A stretch of 64,000 bases of DNA, taken from positions 34,436 through 98,435 of the forward strand of contig NZ_RJKS01000007.1 of NCBI RefSeq assembly GCF_003762905.1, in the 5' to 3' direction. A model generated the notes under the pieces. That model saw nothing but the letters and a program-made list of their open reading frames with translations. It did not search any database and was not told the origin of the DNA. A program made the translations under genes and the position numbers. Below, in pieces: positions 1-8,257 of this stretch. Source of the stretch: Curtobacterium sp. ZW137. GTDB lineage: Bacteria > Actinomycetota > Actinomycetes > Actinomycetales > Microbacteriaceae. How positions within the stretch are numbered: the first letter of the stretch is position 1; the number at the start of each line of letters is the position of its first letter.

Positions 1-1
1 C

Positions 2-1342
2 GAGGACGGCATCGCCTACCTCCCCGCGCTGCCGGTCCTGGCGATCGTCGGTCGCCCGAACGTCGGCAAGTCCGCGCTCGTGAACCGCATCCTCGGTCGC
101 CGCGAAGCCGTCGTGCAGGACGTCCCCGGCGTCACGCGCGACCGCGTCAGCTACAAGGCCGACTGGAACGACAAGCGGTTCACCCTCGTCGACACCGGCG
201 GGTGGGAGCCGGACGCCAAGGGCATCAACGCGTCCGTGGCGCTCCAGGCGGAGGTCGCGATCGACCTCGCCGACGCCGTGCTGTTCGTCGTCGACGTCAC
301 GGTGGGCATCACCGCGACCGACGAGCACGTCGTGAAGATGCTCCGCGGCACCGACAAGCCCGTGATCGTCGTGGCGAACAAGGCCGACGACGACCGCCGC
401 GACCTCGAGGCCTTCGCGCTCTGGAACCTCGGGCTCGGCGAGCCGCACCCCGTCTCGGCGCTCCACGGCCGTGGCGTCGCGGACCTCCTCGACCTCATCA
501 TCGCGACCCTCCCCGACGTCTCCGCCGTCGCGAAGCAGGAGATCGGTGGCCCGCGCCGCGTCGCGATCCTCGGTCGCCCGAACGTCGGCAAGAGCTCGCT
601 GCTCAACAAGGCCGCCGGTGAAGAGCGCGTCGTCGTGAACGAGCTCGCCGGCACCACCCGTGACCCGGTCGACGAGCAGGTCGAGCTCGGCGGCCGTGTC
701 TGGCGCTTCGTCGACACCGCCGGCATCCGCAAGCGCGTGCACCTCCAGCAGGGCGCGGACTTCTACGCCTCGCTCCGCACCACGGCCGCCCTCGAGAAGG
801 CCGAGGTCGCGGTCGTCGTCCTCGACGTCACCGAGCCCGTCTCCGTGCAGGACCTCCGCATCATCGACCTCGTCCTCGAGTCGGGTCGCGCCCTGGTCCT
901 CGCGTACAACAAGTGGGACCTCCTCGACGACGAGCGCCGTCGCTACCTCGAGCGCGAGATCGAGCAGGACCTGGCGCACGTCGCCTGGGCGCCCCGCGTC
1001 AACATCTCGGCACGCACCGGTCGTCACCTCGAGAAGCTCGTCCCGGCCCTCGAGACCGCGCTCGAGTCGTGGGACACCCGCATCCCGACGGGCAAGGTCA
1101 ACGCCTTCATCGCCGAGCTCGTGCAGGAGCACCCGCACCCGGTCCGCGGTGGCCGTCAGCCGCGCATCCTGTTCGGCACGCAGGCCGCGAGCCAGCCGCC
1201 GACGTTCGTGCTCTTCACGACGCAGTTCCTCGACCCGCAGTACCGCCGGTTCATCACCAGGCGTCTGCGCGAGGTCTGGGGCTTCGCCGGCACGCCGATC
1301 ACCGTGAACATGCGCGTGCGCGAGCGCCGGAAGCGCACCTGA
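2..1342 (+). CDS. der: GTPase Der (EngA), 5'-truncated by window edge
   Basis: Ribosome-assembly GTPase with two tandem G domains and a C-terminal KH-like domain that acts on the 50S subunit. The reading frame is open from base 2, so the gene starts upstream of the window. The first visible G1 motif GRPNVGKS lies at about 50-73 and a second identical G1 motif at about 572-595, which is diagnostic of Der. DTGGW and DTAGIRKR are the two G3 regions, NKAD and NKWD the two G4 motifs. The C-terminal end ([11 protein letters not shown]) is basic, as is usual. Only the N-terminal extension, typically about 50 residues in actinobacteria, is missing. In actinobacteria der usually follows cmk, which would lie to the left. 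Confidence 0.97.
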   Translation, partial: EDGIAYLPALPVLAIVGRPNVGKSALVNRILGRREAVVQDVPGVTRDRVSYKADWNDKRFTLVDTGGWEPDAKGINASVALQAEVAIDLADAVLFVVDVTVGITATDEHVVKMLRGTDKPVIVVANKADDDRRDLEAFALWNLGLGEPHPVSALHGRGVADLLDLIIATLPDVSAVAKQEIGGPRRVAILGRPNVGKSSLLNKAAGEERVVVNELAGTTRDPVDEQVELGGRVWRFVDTAGIRKRVHLQQGADFYASLRTTAALEKAEVAVVVLDVTEPVSVQDLRIIDLVLESGRALVLAYNKWDLLDDERRRYLEREIEQDLAHVAWAPRVNISARTGRHLEKLVPALETALESWDTRIPTGKVNAFIAELVQEHPHPVRGGRQPRILFGTQAASQPPTFVLFTTQFLDPQYRRFITRRLREVWGFAGTPITVNMRVRERRKRT

Positions 1343-1383
1343 TCCACCAGCGCGGGTGACGTGCACGGGCGTACGCTCCGTGC

Positions 1384-1929
1384 ATGTCACCCGGGCACGG
1401 GCCCACGCCGAACGGCTGGGCAGCAATCGGAGCGGTCAGCGTCGCGATCATCGCCGCGCTGTGCTTCTGGTTGCTCGCGCCGCCTCCGGTCGCCCACACG
1501 ACCGTCGGCCGGGCGCCGGTCAACGCGGTGGCGACGCTGCCCCCGCTCGACGAGCCCTGGTACCGCACCGGGTTGCCCGTCGACGGCACGATCGTCTCGA
1601 TCGGCGTGCACACCACCGGGCACGTGACCGTCACGCGGTCCGGCGCGCGGTCGATCCGCGTGACGATCACGGGTTTCACGACCGACATCGCGACGGCCGA
1701 CATCCGCGTGCAGCTCACCGGCGGTGACGTCGTCGGCACCGGGCAGCGTGCGCGGTGGATCCCGGACGGCGACCCCGTCGAGATCGGGGTGATCCCGCAC
1801 GGCGCCACCTCGGCCGTGATCGACGTCGGCATCCCGCAGATCCTGCCGGACGAGGTGCACTCGCTCGTCGTCCTCGACTGGAACACGACCACCATCCTGG
1901 GTGGTGCCGAGCTCCTGCCAGGCCGCTGA
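1384..1929 (+). CDS. Membrane-anchored hypothetical protein
   Basis: 181 residues; family not recognised. One hydrophobic segment at about residues 11-32 follows a short N-terminus, and no lipobox is visible, so it looks like a signal-anchored extracytoplasmic protein. The rest is threonine- and valine-rich and predicted to be mostly beta strand. The start is supported by a TACGCT hexamer at 1372-1377, six bases before the ATG, implying a leaderless transcript separate from der. Function unknown. Confidence 0.7.
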   Translation: MSPGHGPTPNGWAAIGAVSVAIIAALCFWLLAPPPVAHTTVGRAPVNAVATLPPLDEPWYRTGLPVDGTIVSIGVHTTGHVTVTRSGARSIRVTITGFTTDIATADIRVQLTGGDVVGTGQRARWIPDGDPVEIGVIPHGATSAVIDVGIPQILPDEVHSLVVLDWNTTTILGGAELLPGR

Positions 1930-1982
1930 CGGCCCCGGAACCGCGCACGGGACGGACGCGACCAGCGCTGGCGACGCGTGTC

Positions 1983-2016
1983 CAGCCTCCTGGCCGTCGT
2001 TCCGGACTGGAGGCTC
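1983..2016. terminator. Possible stem-loop terminator
   Basis: AGCCTCC at 1984-1990 pairs with GGAGGCT at 2009-2015 across an 18-nt loop, in the gap after the membrane-anchored hypothetical gene. The stem is short and no U-tract follows, so terminator activity is plausible only. Confidence 0.35.
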
Positions 2017-2055
2017 GTGGTCCGCCGGGTGCGCCGGATACGGCACCATGGACGG

Positions 2056-2571
2056 GTGACGCAGCAGACCCTGGCCGACCGGATGTGGTGCCGCCTGCGG
2101 CTCGACCGGCTGGCCGGCGGCCGAGCGGGCGGGTACGTGATCCGTGAGTCGATGCTCGAGCACCCGGACACCGTGCGGTCCTTCCGCTGGATCCGGTGGC
2201 TGCTCGTCGCCGAGACCGTCGTCGGACTCGCCGCGATCGTCATCGCGATCGTCCTCACACACGCGGGCCAGACCATCCCGTGGGCGGTCTGGTTCCGGGC
2301 GACCGTCGTGCTCCTCATCACGCTGACCCTCTACGTCTTCGCGTGGCGTGCGCAGCTGGGCTACTACTGGGCGTACCAGCGACTCCGGTTGTTCAGCCGG
2401 ATCTTCCCCGTCGTGACGCTCGTCATCGCGGCGATCCCGAACCTGTACCCGTTCTGGATGGTCGTCGAGCAGATCGTGTTCTCCGTGCTCATGATCGGCA
2501 TCGGTGACGTGCTCACCTCGGACCACATGCGCACGACGTTCCCGAAGCCCGCACGGCCCACCGCTCCGTAG
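2056..2571 (+). CDS. Small multi-pass membrane protein
   Basis: 171 residues from a GTG at 2056 (VTQQTL...). The frame is open up to 1978, but the upstream part overlaps a hairpin, so the downstream GTG is preferred. Three or four hydrophobic segments at about residues 40-60, 65-88, 100-120 and 125-145, with a basic region between the second and third, suggest an inner-membrane protein. No known domain is recognised. The following gene begins six bases after a TAGGAT hexamer that overlaps this stop codon. Confidence 0.65.
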   Translation: MTQQTLADRMWCRLRLDRLAGGRAGGYVIRESMLEHPDTVRSFRWIRWLLVAETVVGLAAIVIAIVLTHAGQTIPWAVWFRATVVLLITLTLYVFAWRAQLGYYWAYQRLRLFSRIFPVVTLVIAAIPNLYPFWMVVEQIVFSVLMIGIGDVLTSDHMRTTFPKPARPTAP

Positions 2572-2580
2572 GATCGGTCC

Positions 2581-2895
2581 ATGGCGATCATCCTCGGCGT
2601 GCGGTTCCGGCCGGACGACCTCCCGCGGTTCGCGGGTGAGCTCTTCGCGTCCGTGGTGGCCGGTGGGGCGCTGCCGGCTGCGACCGCGGAGGCGATCGCC
2701 GCACTCGCGGAGTCCGGTGGCGGCGCGGTCGACGTCGAGGCGTTCGACGCTGCGGAGTTGCTGGCGTACGTGCTCGCGGTCGTCGATGCCGAGGCACGCC
2801 TGCCCGACGGCGCCTTCACCGAGCACGTCCACCCGGGTGAGCGACGCGCACGCGTCGAGGAAGCCGTGCGACGACTGGTGGGGTACCGGGCCTGA
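2581..2895 (+). CDS. Hypothetical protein, 104 aa
   Basis: Small acidic, alanine-rich, probably helical protein with no recognised family. The start is supported by TAGGAT at 2569-2574, six bases upstream of ATG, overlapping the stop of the preceding membrane-protein gene. The C-terminus (about residues 80-104) is arginine-rich and helical. A role cannot be assigned from sequence; it is followed closely by an aldo/keto reductase. Confidence 0.6.
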   Translation: MAIILGVRFRPDDLPRFAGELFASVVAGGALPAATAEAIAALAESGGGAVDVEAFDAAELLAYVLAVVDAEARLPDGAFTEHVHPGERRARVEEAVRRLVGYRA

Positions 2896-2930
2896 CCGTC
2901 CCCGCCGGCGTGCGGAGCATCGTGGACGCC

Positions 2931-3803
2931 ATGACGAACACGACGCTCCCCGGCGGTGCCTTCCGCCTCGCCGACGACCTCGAACTCACCCGTGTCGGGT
3001 ACGGCGCGATGCAGCTCACCGGACCGCACGTCTTCGGCCCACCCGCCGACCGCGACGAGGCGATCCGGGTGCTCCGGACCGTCGTGGAACTCGGCATCAC
3101 GCACATCGACACCTCGGACTACTACGGGCCGTACGTCACGAACGAGCTCATCCGCGAGGCCCTCTCGCCGTACCCGGCCGACCTCCGCATCGTGACGAAG
3201 GTCGGCGCGCGACGCGACGAGCGGGGCGGGTGGCCGAACGCCCGGGAGCCGCACGAACTCGTCGAACAGGTGCACGGCAACCTCCGGAACCTGGGCGTCG
3301 AGCGGCTCGACGTGGTGAACCTCCGGATGGGCGGCTTCGACGCGCCCGAACCCGGGTCCATCGCGCCGCAGTTCGAGGCGCTCGCCGAGCTGCAGCAGCA
3401 GGGACTCATCAACCACCTCGGTGTGTCGACGGTCACCGCGGAGCAGCTGGCGGAGGCCCAGTCCATCGCCCCGGTGGTCTGCGTGCAGAACCTCTACAAC
3501 GTGGCCCGCCGGGAGGACGACGCACTCGTGGACCTGACGGCGGAGCAGGGAATCGCGTTCGTGCCGTACTTCCCGCTCGGCGGCTTCTCGCCGATCCAGT
3601 CGTCCGCGCTCGACGCCGTCGCAGCGCGGCTCGAGGTGTCCCGGCTGACGGTCGCACTCGCCTGGTTGCTGCAGCGCTCGCCGAACATCCTGCTCATCCC
3701 GGGGACGTCGTCCGTGGCGCACCTGCGGGACAACGTGGCGTCGGCGGGGTTCACCCTGCCGGAGGACGCCCTGGCGGAACTGGACGCGATCGGCGCCGAG
3801 TAG
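2931..3803 (+). CDS. Aldo/keto reductase family oxidoreductase
   Basis: 290 residues from ATG 2931 (MTNTTLPGG). A longer frame to a GTG at 2910 exists but is less likely. TIM-barrel NAD(P)H-dependent carbonyl reductase family: N-terminal GYGAMQLTG, DTSDYYGP holding the catalytic Asp and Tyr, and IVTKVG holding the Lys. The position of the catalytic His reads VVNLRMGG, so the usual His is absent, as in one branch of actinobacterial AKRs; activity may differ. The C-terminal LIPGTSSVAHLRDNV is the typical cofactor-binding end. Convergent with recQ. Substrate unknown. Confidence 0.88.
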   Translation: MTNTTLPGGAFRLADDLELTRVGYGAMQLTGPHVFGPPADRDEAIRVLRTVVELGITHIDTSDYYGPYVTNELIREALSPYPADLRIVTKVGARRDERGGWPNAREPHELVEQVHGNLRNLGVERLDVVNLRMGGFDAPEPGSIAPQFEALAELQQQGLINHLGVSTVTAEQLAEAQSIAPVVCVQNLYNVARREDDALVDLTAEQGIAFVPYFPLGGFSPIQSSALDAVAARLEVSRLTVALAWLLQRSPNILLIPGTSSVAHLRDNVASAGFTLPEDALAELDAIGAE

Positions 3804-3840
3804 GCGCCGCCCGGACCCTTCGGCTGGAACCCGCGCGCGG

Positions 3841-6027
3841 CTACGCCACGGTCGCGAGGGCGAACGGCAGCACCGCTGACGCCCCCGCACGCCGGAGTTC
3901 CCGGCCGGCGACGGTCATCGTCCACCGGCTGTCGACCAGGTCGTCGACGAGCAGCACCGGCCCGTCGTGCGACTGCAGCGCCGCCGACAGTTCGGGGCCG
4001 ACCGCGAACGTCTCCCACACGCCGGACAGGCGGTAGGCGCTGTTCGTCGCGCCGTCCCCGCGCGGTACCCCACCGTCGCGGTCGAGCGTCCCGAGGAACT
4101 CGAGCTTGCCGATCGACGACAGCGCCTGCGCCAGCGACGCGACGAGCTGCGGCCGTGACCGCGAGGACATCGCCACGACGCCGGTCGGCCGGGTCTCCCA
4201 CGGCCAGTCCCGCAGCGCGCGGATGCACCCGTCGAGGAGTTCCCGCGACACCGGCGCGTCGGGGACCCCCGGTGCGAAGAGCGCCCGGAGCGGCCCGCCC
4301 CACCCGAGGTCGGTCAGGCGTGCGACGGCGCGGCCAGGCGCGACCACCTCACCGGGCGCGAGCTTGCCGCGGACGGGGACGTCGAGCGCGGACATGCCCG
4401 ACGGCCACTGGGCGCGCGGGGCGATCTCCACCCCGACCTTGTCGAGCGCCGAGGCGGCACCGGCGGTGGCGCCGTCGGGGACGTCGACCGGGTACCAGAC
4501 CCCGGCGCAGTTGTCGCAGCGCCCACACGGTTCGGCCGAGGGGTCGTCGAGGTCCTGCTGCAGGAGCTGCATGCGGCACGCGGAGGTCGACTCGTAGTCG
4601 AGCATCGACGCCGCTTCTGCCGCCCGGGCAGCGGCGACGCGCTCGTACCGCACGGAGTCGTACTCCCACGGCTGCCCGGTGGACACCCACCCGCCGGCGA
4701 CCCGGCGGACGGCACCGTCCACGTCGAGCACCTTGAGCAGGAGTTCGAGTGTGGACCGCTTGATGTCGACGAGCCCTTCGAGCGCGACGGTCGACAGGGC
4801 GCTGTCCGTGGAGAGCGCTCCGAGCACCGCGGTGGCGCGTGCGGACGTCGGCATCGAGGCGCTGGCGAAGTACTTCCAGATCTCCTGGTCTTCGTACCCG
4901 GGGAGCAGGACCACGTCGGCGTTGTCGGTGGCACGCCCCGCGCGACCGATCTGCTGGTAGTAGGCGACGGGGGAGGACGGCGCACCGACGTGCACCACGA
5001 ACCCGAGGTCGGGCTTGTCGAACCCCATCCCGAGCGCACTGGTGGCGACGAGCGCCTTCAGCTCGTTCCCCTTGAGCTGCTGCTCCAGCTGTTCACGCTC
5101 GTCGGTGTCGGTGCGGCCGGTGTACGCGCGGACGGCGTAGCCGCTCTCCCGCAGGAGTCGGGCGATGTCCTCGGCCGCGGAGACCGTCAGCGTGTAGATG
5201 ATGCCGCTGCCCGGCAGGTCGCCGAGGTGTGCGAGGAGCCACCCCAGGCGCGCGCGGGCGTCGGGCAGCGTCAGGACACCGAGCCGCAGCGAGGCCCGTG
5301 CGAGCGACCCGCGGATGGTGAACACCGGGTCGGACGGGCCGGCGGTGAGCTGCTCGGCGACGTCCTCGACCACGCGCTCGTTCGCGGTCGCGGTGGTGGC
5401 GAGGACGGGCACGCCGTGCGGCAGGGAGCGGATGAGCTCGGCGAGCCGGCGGTAGTCCGGCCGGAAGTCGTGGCCCCAGTCGGAGATGCAGTGCGCTTCG
5501 TCGACGACGAGCATCCCCATCCTGGCGATGAGCGACGGGAGTTGTTCGTCGCGGAACTTCGGGTTGTTCAGCCGCTCGGGGGAGACGAGGAGCACGTCGA
5601 TCTCGTCGCGCGCGAGCTTCGCCTGGGTCTCCGTCCACTCGTGCGCGTTCGCGGAGTTGATCGACACGGCGCGGACCCCGGCTCGGGCGGCCGCCGCGAC
5701 CTGGTCACGCATGAGCGCGAGGAGCGGCGAGACGAGGACCGTCGGCCCACCGCCGCGACGACGCAGGAGCAGGGTCGCGAGGAAGTACACGGCGGACTTG
5801 CCCCACCCGGTGCGCTGCACGACGAGGGCACGCTGCCGGTGCTCCACCAGGGCGGAGATCGCCTCGAGCTGGCCCGGGTGGAAGACCGCGTCCGGCCGGC
5901 CGGTGAGCGCCGCGAGGGCCTCCTGCGCTTCCGCAGCGATCTCCGCCGACGGCGGAGCCGCGGCGGGTGCCGGGGCGGGAACCGAGGCCGGGACGGACGG
6001 GACGGAGCCGAGCGCGGGGGTGGACAT
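3841..6027 (-). CDS. recQ: RecQ-family ATP-dependent DNA helicase with C-terminal phosphoribosyltransferase-like domain
   Basis: 728 residues. Superfamily 2 helicase core: Walker A GWGKS at residues 74-78, DEAH at 176-179, the RecQ-type continuation CISDWGHDFRPDYRRL, and motif VI QQIGRAGRA. A RecQ zinc-binding region follows (CRMQLLQQDL...CGRCDNC). The last ~180 residues are not RQC/HRDC but end in a PRPP-binding-like motif VLLVDDLVDSRWT (about 691-703) followed by a short beta-rich tail, as in ComF/PRTase proteins. The N-terminus is a proline/alanine-rich tail of ~30 residues. It probably unwinds DNA in recombination and repair; the PRTase-like tail may sense nucleotides. Divergence from E. 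coli RecQ is large in the C-terminal half. Confidence 0.92.
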   Translation of the reverse strand: MSTPALGSVPSVPASVPAPAPAAAPPSAEIAAEAQEALAALTGRPDAVFHPGQLEAISALVEHRQRALVVQRTGWGKSAVYFLATLLLRRRGGGPTVLVSPLLALMRDQVAAAARAGVRAVSINSANAHEWTETQAKLARDEIDVLLVSPERLNNPKFRDEQLPSLIARMGMLVVDEAHCISDWGHDFRPDYRRLAELIRSLPHGVPVLATTATANERVVEDVAEQLTAGPSDPVFTIRGSLARASLRLGVLTLPDARARLGWLLAHLGDLPGSGIIYTLTVSAAEDIARLLRESGYAVRAYTGRTDTDEREQLEQQLKGNELKALVATSALGMGFDKPDLGFVVHVGAPSSPVAYYQQIGRAGRATDNADVVLLPGYEDQEIWKYFASASMPTSARATAVLGALSTDSALSTVALEGLVDIKRSTLELLLKVLDVDGAVRRVAGGWVSTGQPWEYDSVRYERVAAARAAEAASMLDYESTSACRMQLLQQDLDDPSAEPCGRCDNCAGVWYPVDVPDGATAGAASALDKVGVEIAPRAQWPSGMSALDVPVRGKLAPGEVVAPGRAVARLTDLGWGGPLRALFAPGVPDAPVSRELLDGCIRALRDWPWETRPTGVVAMSSRSRPQLVASLAQALSSIGKLEFLGTLDRDGGVPRGDGATNSAYRLSGVWETFAVGPELSAALQSHDGPVLLVDDLVDSRWTMTVAGRELRRAGASAVLPFALATVA

Positions 6028-6058
6028 GACCCCATGCTGTCAGGACCCGCCGACGAAA

Positions 6059-6074
6059 CCGGCACCGGGCCTCC
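6059..6074. repeat. Half copy of the GGGAGGC intergenic repeat
   Basis: Sixteen bases, CCGGCACCGGGCCTCC, identical to the right arm of the repeat at 20503-20546. The left arm is missing. It lies just after the stop of the lipoprotein gene on the minus strand and before recQ, the same kind of gene-end location as the full copies. Confidence 0.55.
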
Positions 6075-6093
6075 AGGCTGTGGAGAACTCGCG

Positions 6094-7581
6094 CTACTGG
6101 TACGTGACCAGCGACGGCGTCGGCGCCACCTCGTCCATGGTCTGGGACGGGGAGAGCATCGGCTGGTCCTCGTCGAAGAAGTTCTTCCACCCCCAGTGCA
6201 CGCCCGCCGGGGCATCGGCGTGCAGCGCCTTCCACGTGGCCTGCTTGTCGGGCTGCGAGCCCTGGCCGTCCGCGTGGATGAGCAGATCGAGCTCCGGATG
6301 CGACCGCAACGCGGACCGGTCCTGGATCATCGACAGCCGGAACTGGTGCAGGACCAGGGCCTTCGGCGGCAGGCCCTCCGACCGGACCAGCGACGCGAGC
6401 CAGTCCGAGACCTGGTTCACCTCGGCGGCGCTGACGCTCCCGATCTGCTCCAGCGGGACCTGGTCCGGCCCGAGTCGCCACTCCGGGTCGAGCGCGAGCC
6501 AGACCCCCGGCCGCTCCAGGAGCGATTCGTAGCGCTTCGCCTGCGACAGGAAGTCGGAGCGCCCGGGCTGCAGGTCGATGATCACCGGCATGCCGGCGTC
6601 GTGCGCGGCATCGACGTACGGTTCGAGGGTGGAGACCGGCAGCTCGCTCGAGTAGTCCCCGTCCGCCCCGGCGCTGCCCGCCGCGACGGTCGCGATGAGC
6701 TCGAACGCGGGCGTGACCGGCTCGTCCGACACGCTGTCGTAGGACGCCGCGAGCTGCTTCGTCCGCGCCACCGACGCGGCCGGGTCCTGCTCGCCGAGGA
6801 CGCCGAGTGCCGGCGCGCCCGGGGCGCCGTACGTCGCGACGTACCGGTGCCCGTCGAACGGCCGCTGACCACCGTGCGGCAGCTGCCACCCGCTCTCCGC
6901 CGCGCGGACCGTCCACGTCGGGTCACCGAGGTCCGCGAACGCGGACCCGACCAGGACCGTCGGCGACGACCGGTGCGCGTGGAGCGCTTTGAGGACGTCG
7001 GGTGCGGCCGCCGGGTCGGTCACGCCCTCCGGCATGGTCACCACGTGCGCACCCGCCGCCGTCGCCGTCCCGACGACCGCAGCGTCGGCCGTCCTGTCCG
7101 CCACCACCACGGTCGCCGGCCGGGAGGCCCGGGTCGTCGCCGCAGCGGTCGTCGCGTCCGGCGCGGCGCGGCGCTCGAGCCCGGTGTCGACCTCGACGTC
7201 GCCCTCGGCCTGGTACCAGCGGGCGTCGAGGCGGTCGAGTTCCTTGCCGACGGCGTTGCTCTTCGTGTCTTTCGTGTCCTTCGTGTCCGTCAGCAGGACG
7301 GGGACGTGGGCGGTGCGGGCGGCGCTCGCCGCGTGGCGGATCGCCTCGGCGTCGTCCGACGGTGCGACGACCGCCCCGGGAGCGCTGGCGAAGAGCGCGC
7401 GACTCGCCCGGATCGACCGTGCGGCCGGATCCGGCTCGGCGGCGACGGTCACGGTGTCGGACGGTGCCTTCGTCAGCGTCGGACGGGCGGTGTCGGGTGC
7501 GGAACCACTGCATCCGGCGACACCGACCACGAGGCCGGTGACCGCGAGCGCGAGGAGGGCACGGGCGGGACGGGAACGCAT
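6094..7581 (-). CDS. Secreted lipoprotein with cell-wall-binding-repeat-like region
   Basis: 495 residues. An N-terminal signal with lipobox VAGC (lipidated Cys24) predicts an extracytoplasmic lipoprotein. Residues ~50-260 hold alternating beta/alpha units (ALFASAPGAVVAPSDD...HVPVLLTD; TVVVADRTADAAVVG) that resemble degenerate cell-wall-binding repeat 2 modules. Residues ~310-495 look like a barrel-type domain (MPVIIDLQPGRSDF, WLALDPEW, LVLHQF, LLIHADGQG). A DTKDTKDTK tract comes from a short 9-nt repeat. TAGGGT six bases upstream of ATG supports the start. Function unknown; surface carbohydrate or wall interaction is inference. Confidence 0.75.
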   Translation of the reverse strand: MRSRPARALLALAVTGLVVGVAGCSGSAPDTARPTLTKAPSDTVTVAAEPDPAARSIRASRALFASAPGAVVAPSDDAEAIRHAASAARTAHVPVLLTDTKDTKDTKSNAVGKELDRLDARWYQAEGDVEVDTGLERRAAPDATTAAATTRASRPATVVVADRTADAAVVGTATAAGAHVVTMPEGVTDPAAAPDVLKALHAHRSSPTVLVGSAFADLGDPTWTVRAAESGWQLPHGGQRPFDGHRYVATYGAPGAPALGVLGEQDPAASVARTKQLAASYDSVSDEPVTPAFELIATVAAGSAGADGDYSSELPVSTLEPYVDAAHDAGMPVIIDLQPGRSDFLSQAKRYESLLERPGVWLALDPEWRLGPDQVPLEQIGSVSAAEVNQVSDWLASLVRSEGLPPKALVLHQFRLSMIQDRSALRSHPELDLLIHADGQGSQPDKQATWKALHADAPAGVHWGWKNFFDEDQPMLSPSQTMDEVAPTPSLVTYQ

Positions 7582-7857
7582 CGGGCCACCCTAGGGGAGG
7601 CGCGCTGGGCGGCTCGTGGCCGTGGTGGCCGCCCTTCCGCAGGCGGGAACGATCGAGTGCGCAGACGTCGTGCTCCAGGTGGCCGCACACCCACAACGTC
7701 TGCGCACTCGATCGGGGCGGGGCGGGTGCGCGCGGGTGGCGCGGCGAGGGTCCTGCGTCCGCTATGCTGGTCGGGCTGCTCCGCGCTCGGTCGGGTGCGG
7801 GTGGCGGAGTCCTCCGGGGCTTCGAGTTCGCAAGGACTCAGAGTCCGCAAGGACTCG
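7582..7857. other. Intergenic region with a 19-bp inverted repeat
   Basis: No gene is seen between the lipoprotein start and tRNA-Pro. CGATCGAGTGCGCAGACGT (7650-7668) and its exact inverse (7696-7714) form a 19-bp stem with a 27-nt loop. A TATGCT hexamer at 7762-7767 is a candidate -10 for the tRNA. CGCAAGGACTC occurs twice (7829-7839, 7846-7856) just before the tRNA, the copies separated by a GGACTC-A-GAGTCC palindrome, and may form the 5' leader fold. Confidence 0.6.
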
Positions 7858-7931
<74 letters not shown>

Positions 7932-7960
7932 CCGAACACCAGGGTCACGAAGACCCGACC

Positions 7961-8000
7961 ACGACGAAGGTCCCAGCCGATCGGCTGGGACCTTCGTCGT
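7961..8000. terminator. Perfect 40-nt palindrome, tRNA terminator
   Basis: Two exact 20-nt inverse halves meet at 7980/7981, giving a stem of up to 18 bp with a GATC loop, followed by GTTTCC. The position 29 nt downstream of tRNA-Pro indicates a factor-independent terminator; the palindrome would work on both strands. Confidence 0.85.
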
Positions 8001-8187
8001 TTCCAGGGGGGTGTCGTGGGCGCGGCGACATCTGACGGCGCGACCGCTGCCGCCCGGCGGTCTGCCGCTCGCGCGTTCCCGGCGTCCAAGTTTGGAAGAG
8101 CACTGGGAAAAGGACCATCCTCGTCCCCTCTTGTGGGGTGGAACTGCTCGTTTCGAGTGGAAACCTAGGGTGAACTCAACATTGGCG
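8001..8187. other. Intergenic region upstream of GPH transporter
   Basis: No coding potential was recognised. It contains a small palindrome TCCAAGTTTGGA (8085-8096) and unusually AT-richer DNA at about 8095-8187 leading into the promoter. A TetR-type operator for the downstream regulator would be expected here, but no convincing long palindrome is visible. Confidence 0.4.
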
Positions 8188-8217
8188 TTGACAGCGGGAT
8201 GTGGGCACTCCTACGAT
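8188..8217 (+). promoter_or_regulatory. Sigma-70-type promoter of transporter-tetR-hydrolase operon
   Basis: TTGACA (8188-8193), 18-bp spacer, TACGAT (8212-8217). Transcription would start near 8224 and read through a short leader with a Shine-Dalgarno GGAGGAG before the ATG at 8258. Confidence 0.75.
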
Positions 8218-8257
8218 CGGCTCACCCGAACCCCTGGTGCTCCAATGGAGGAGTCTC

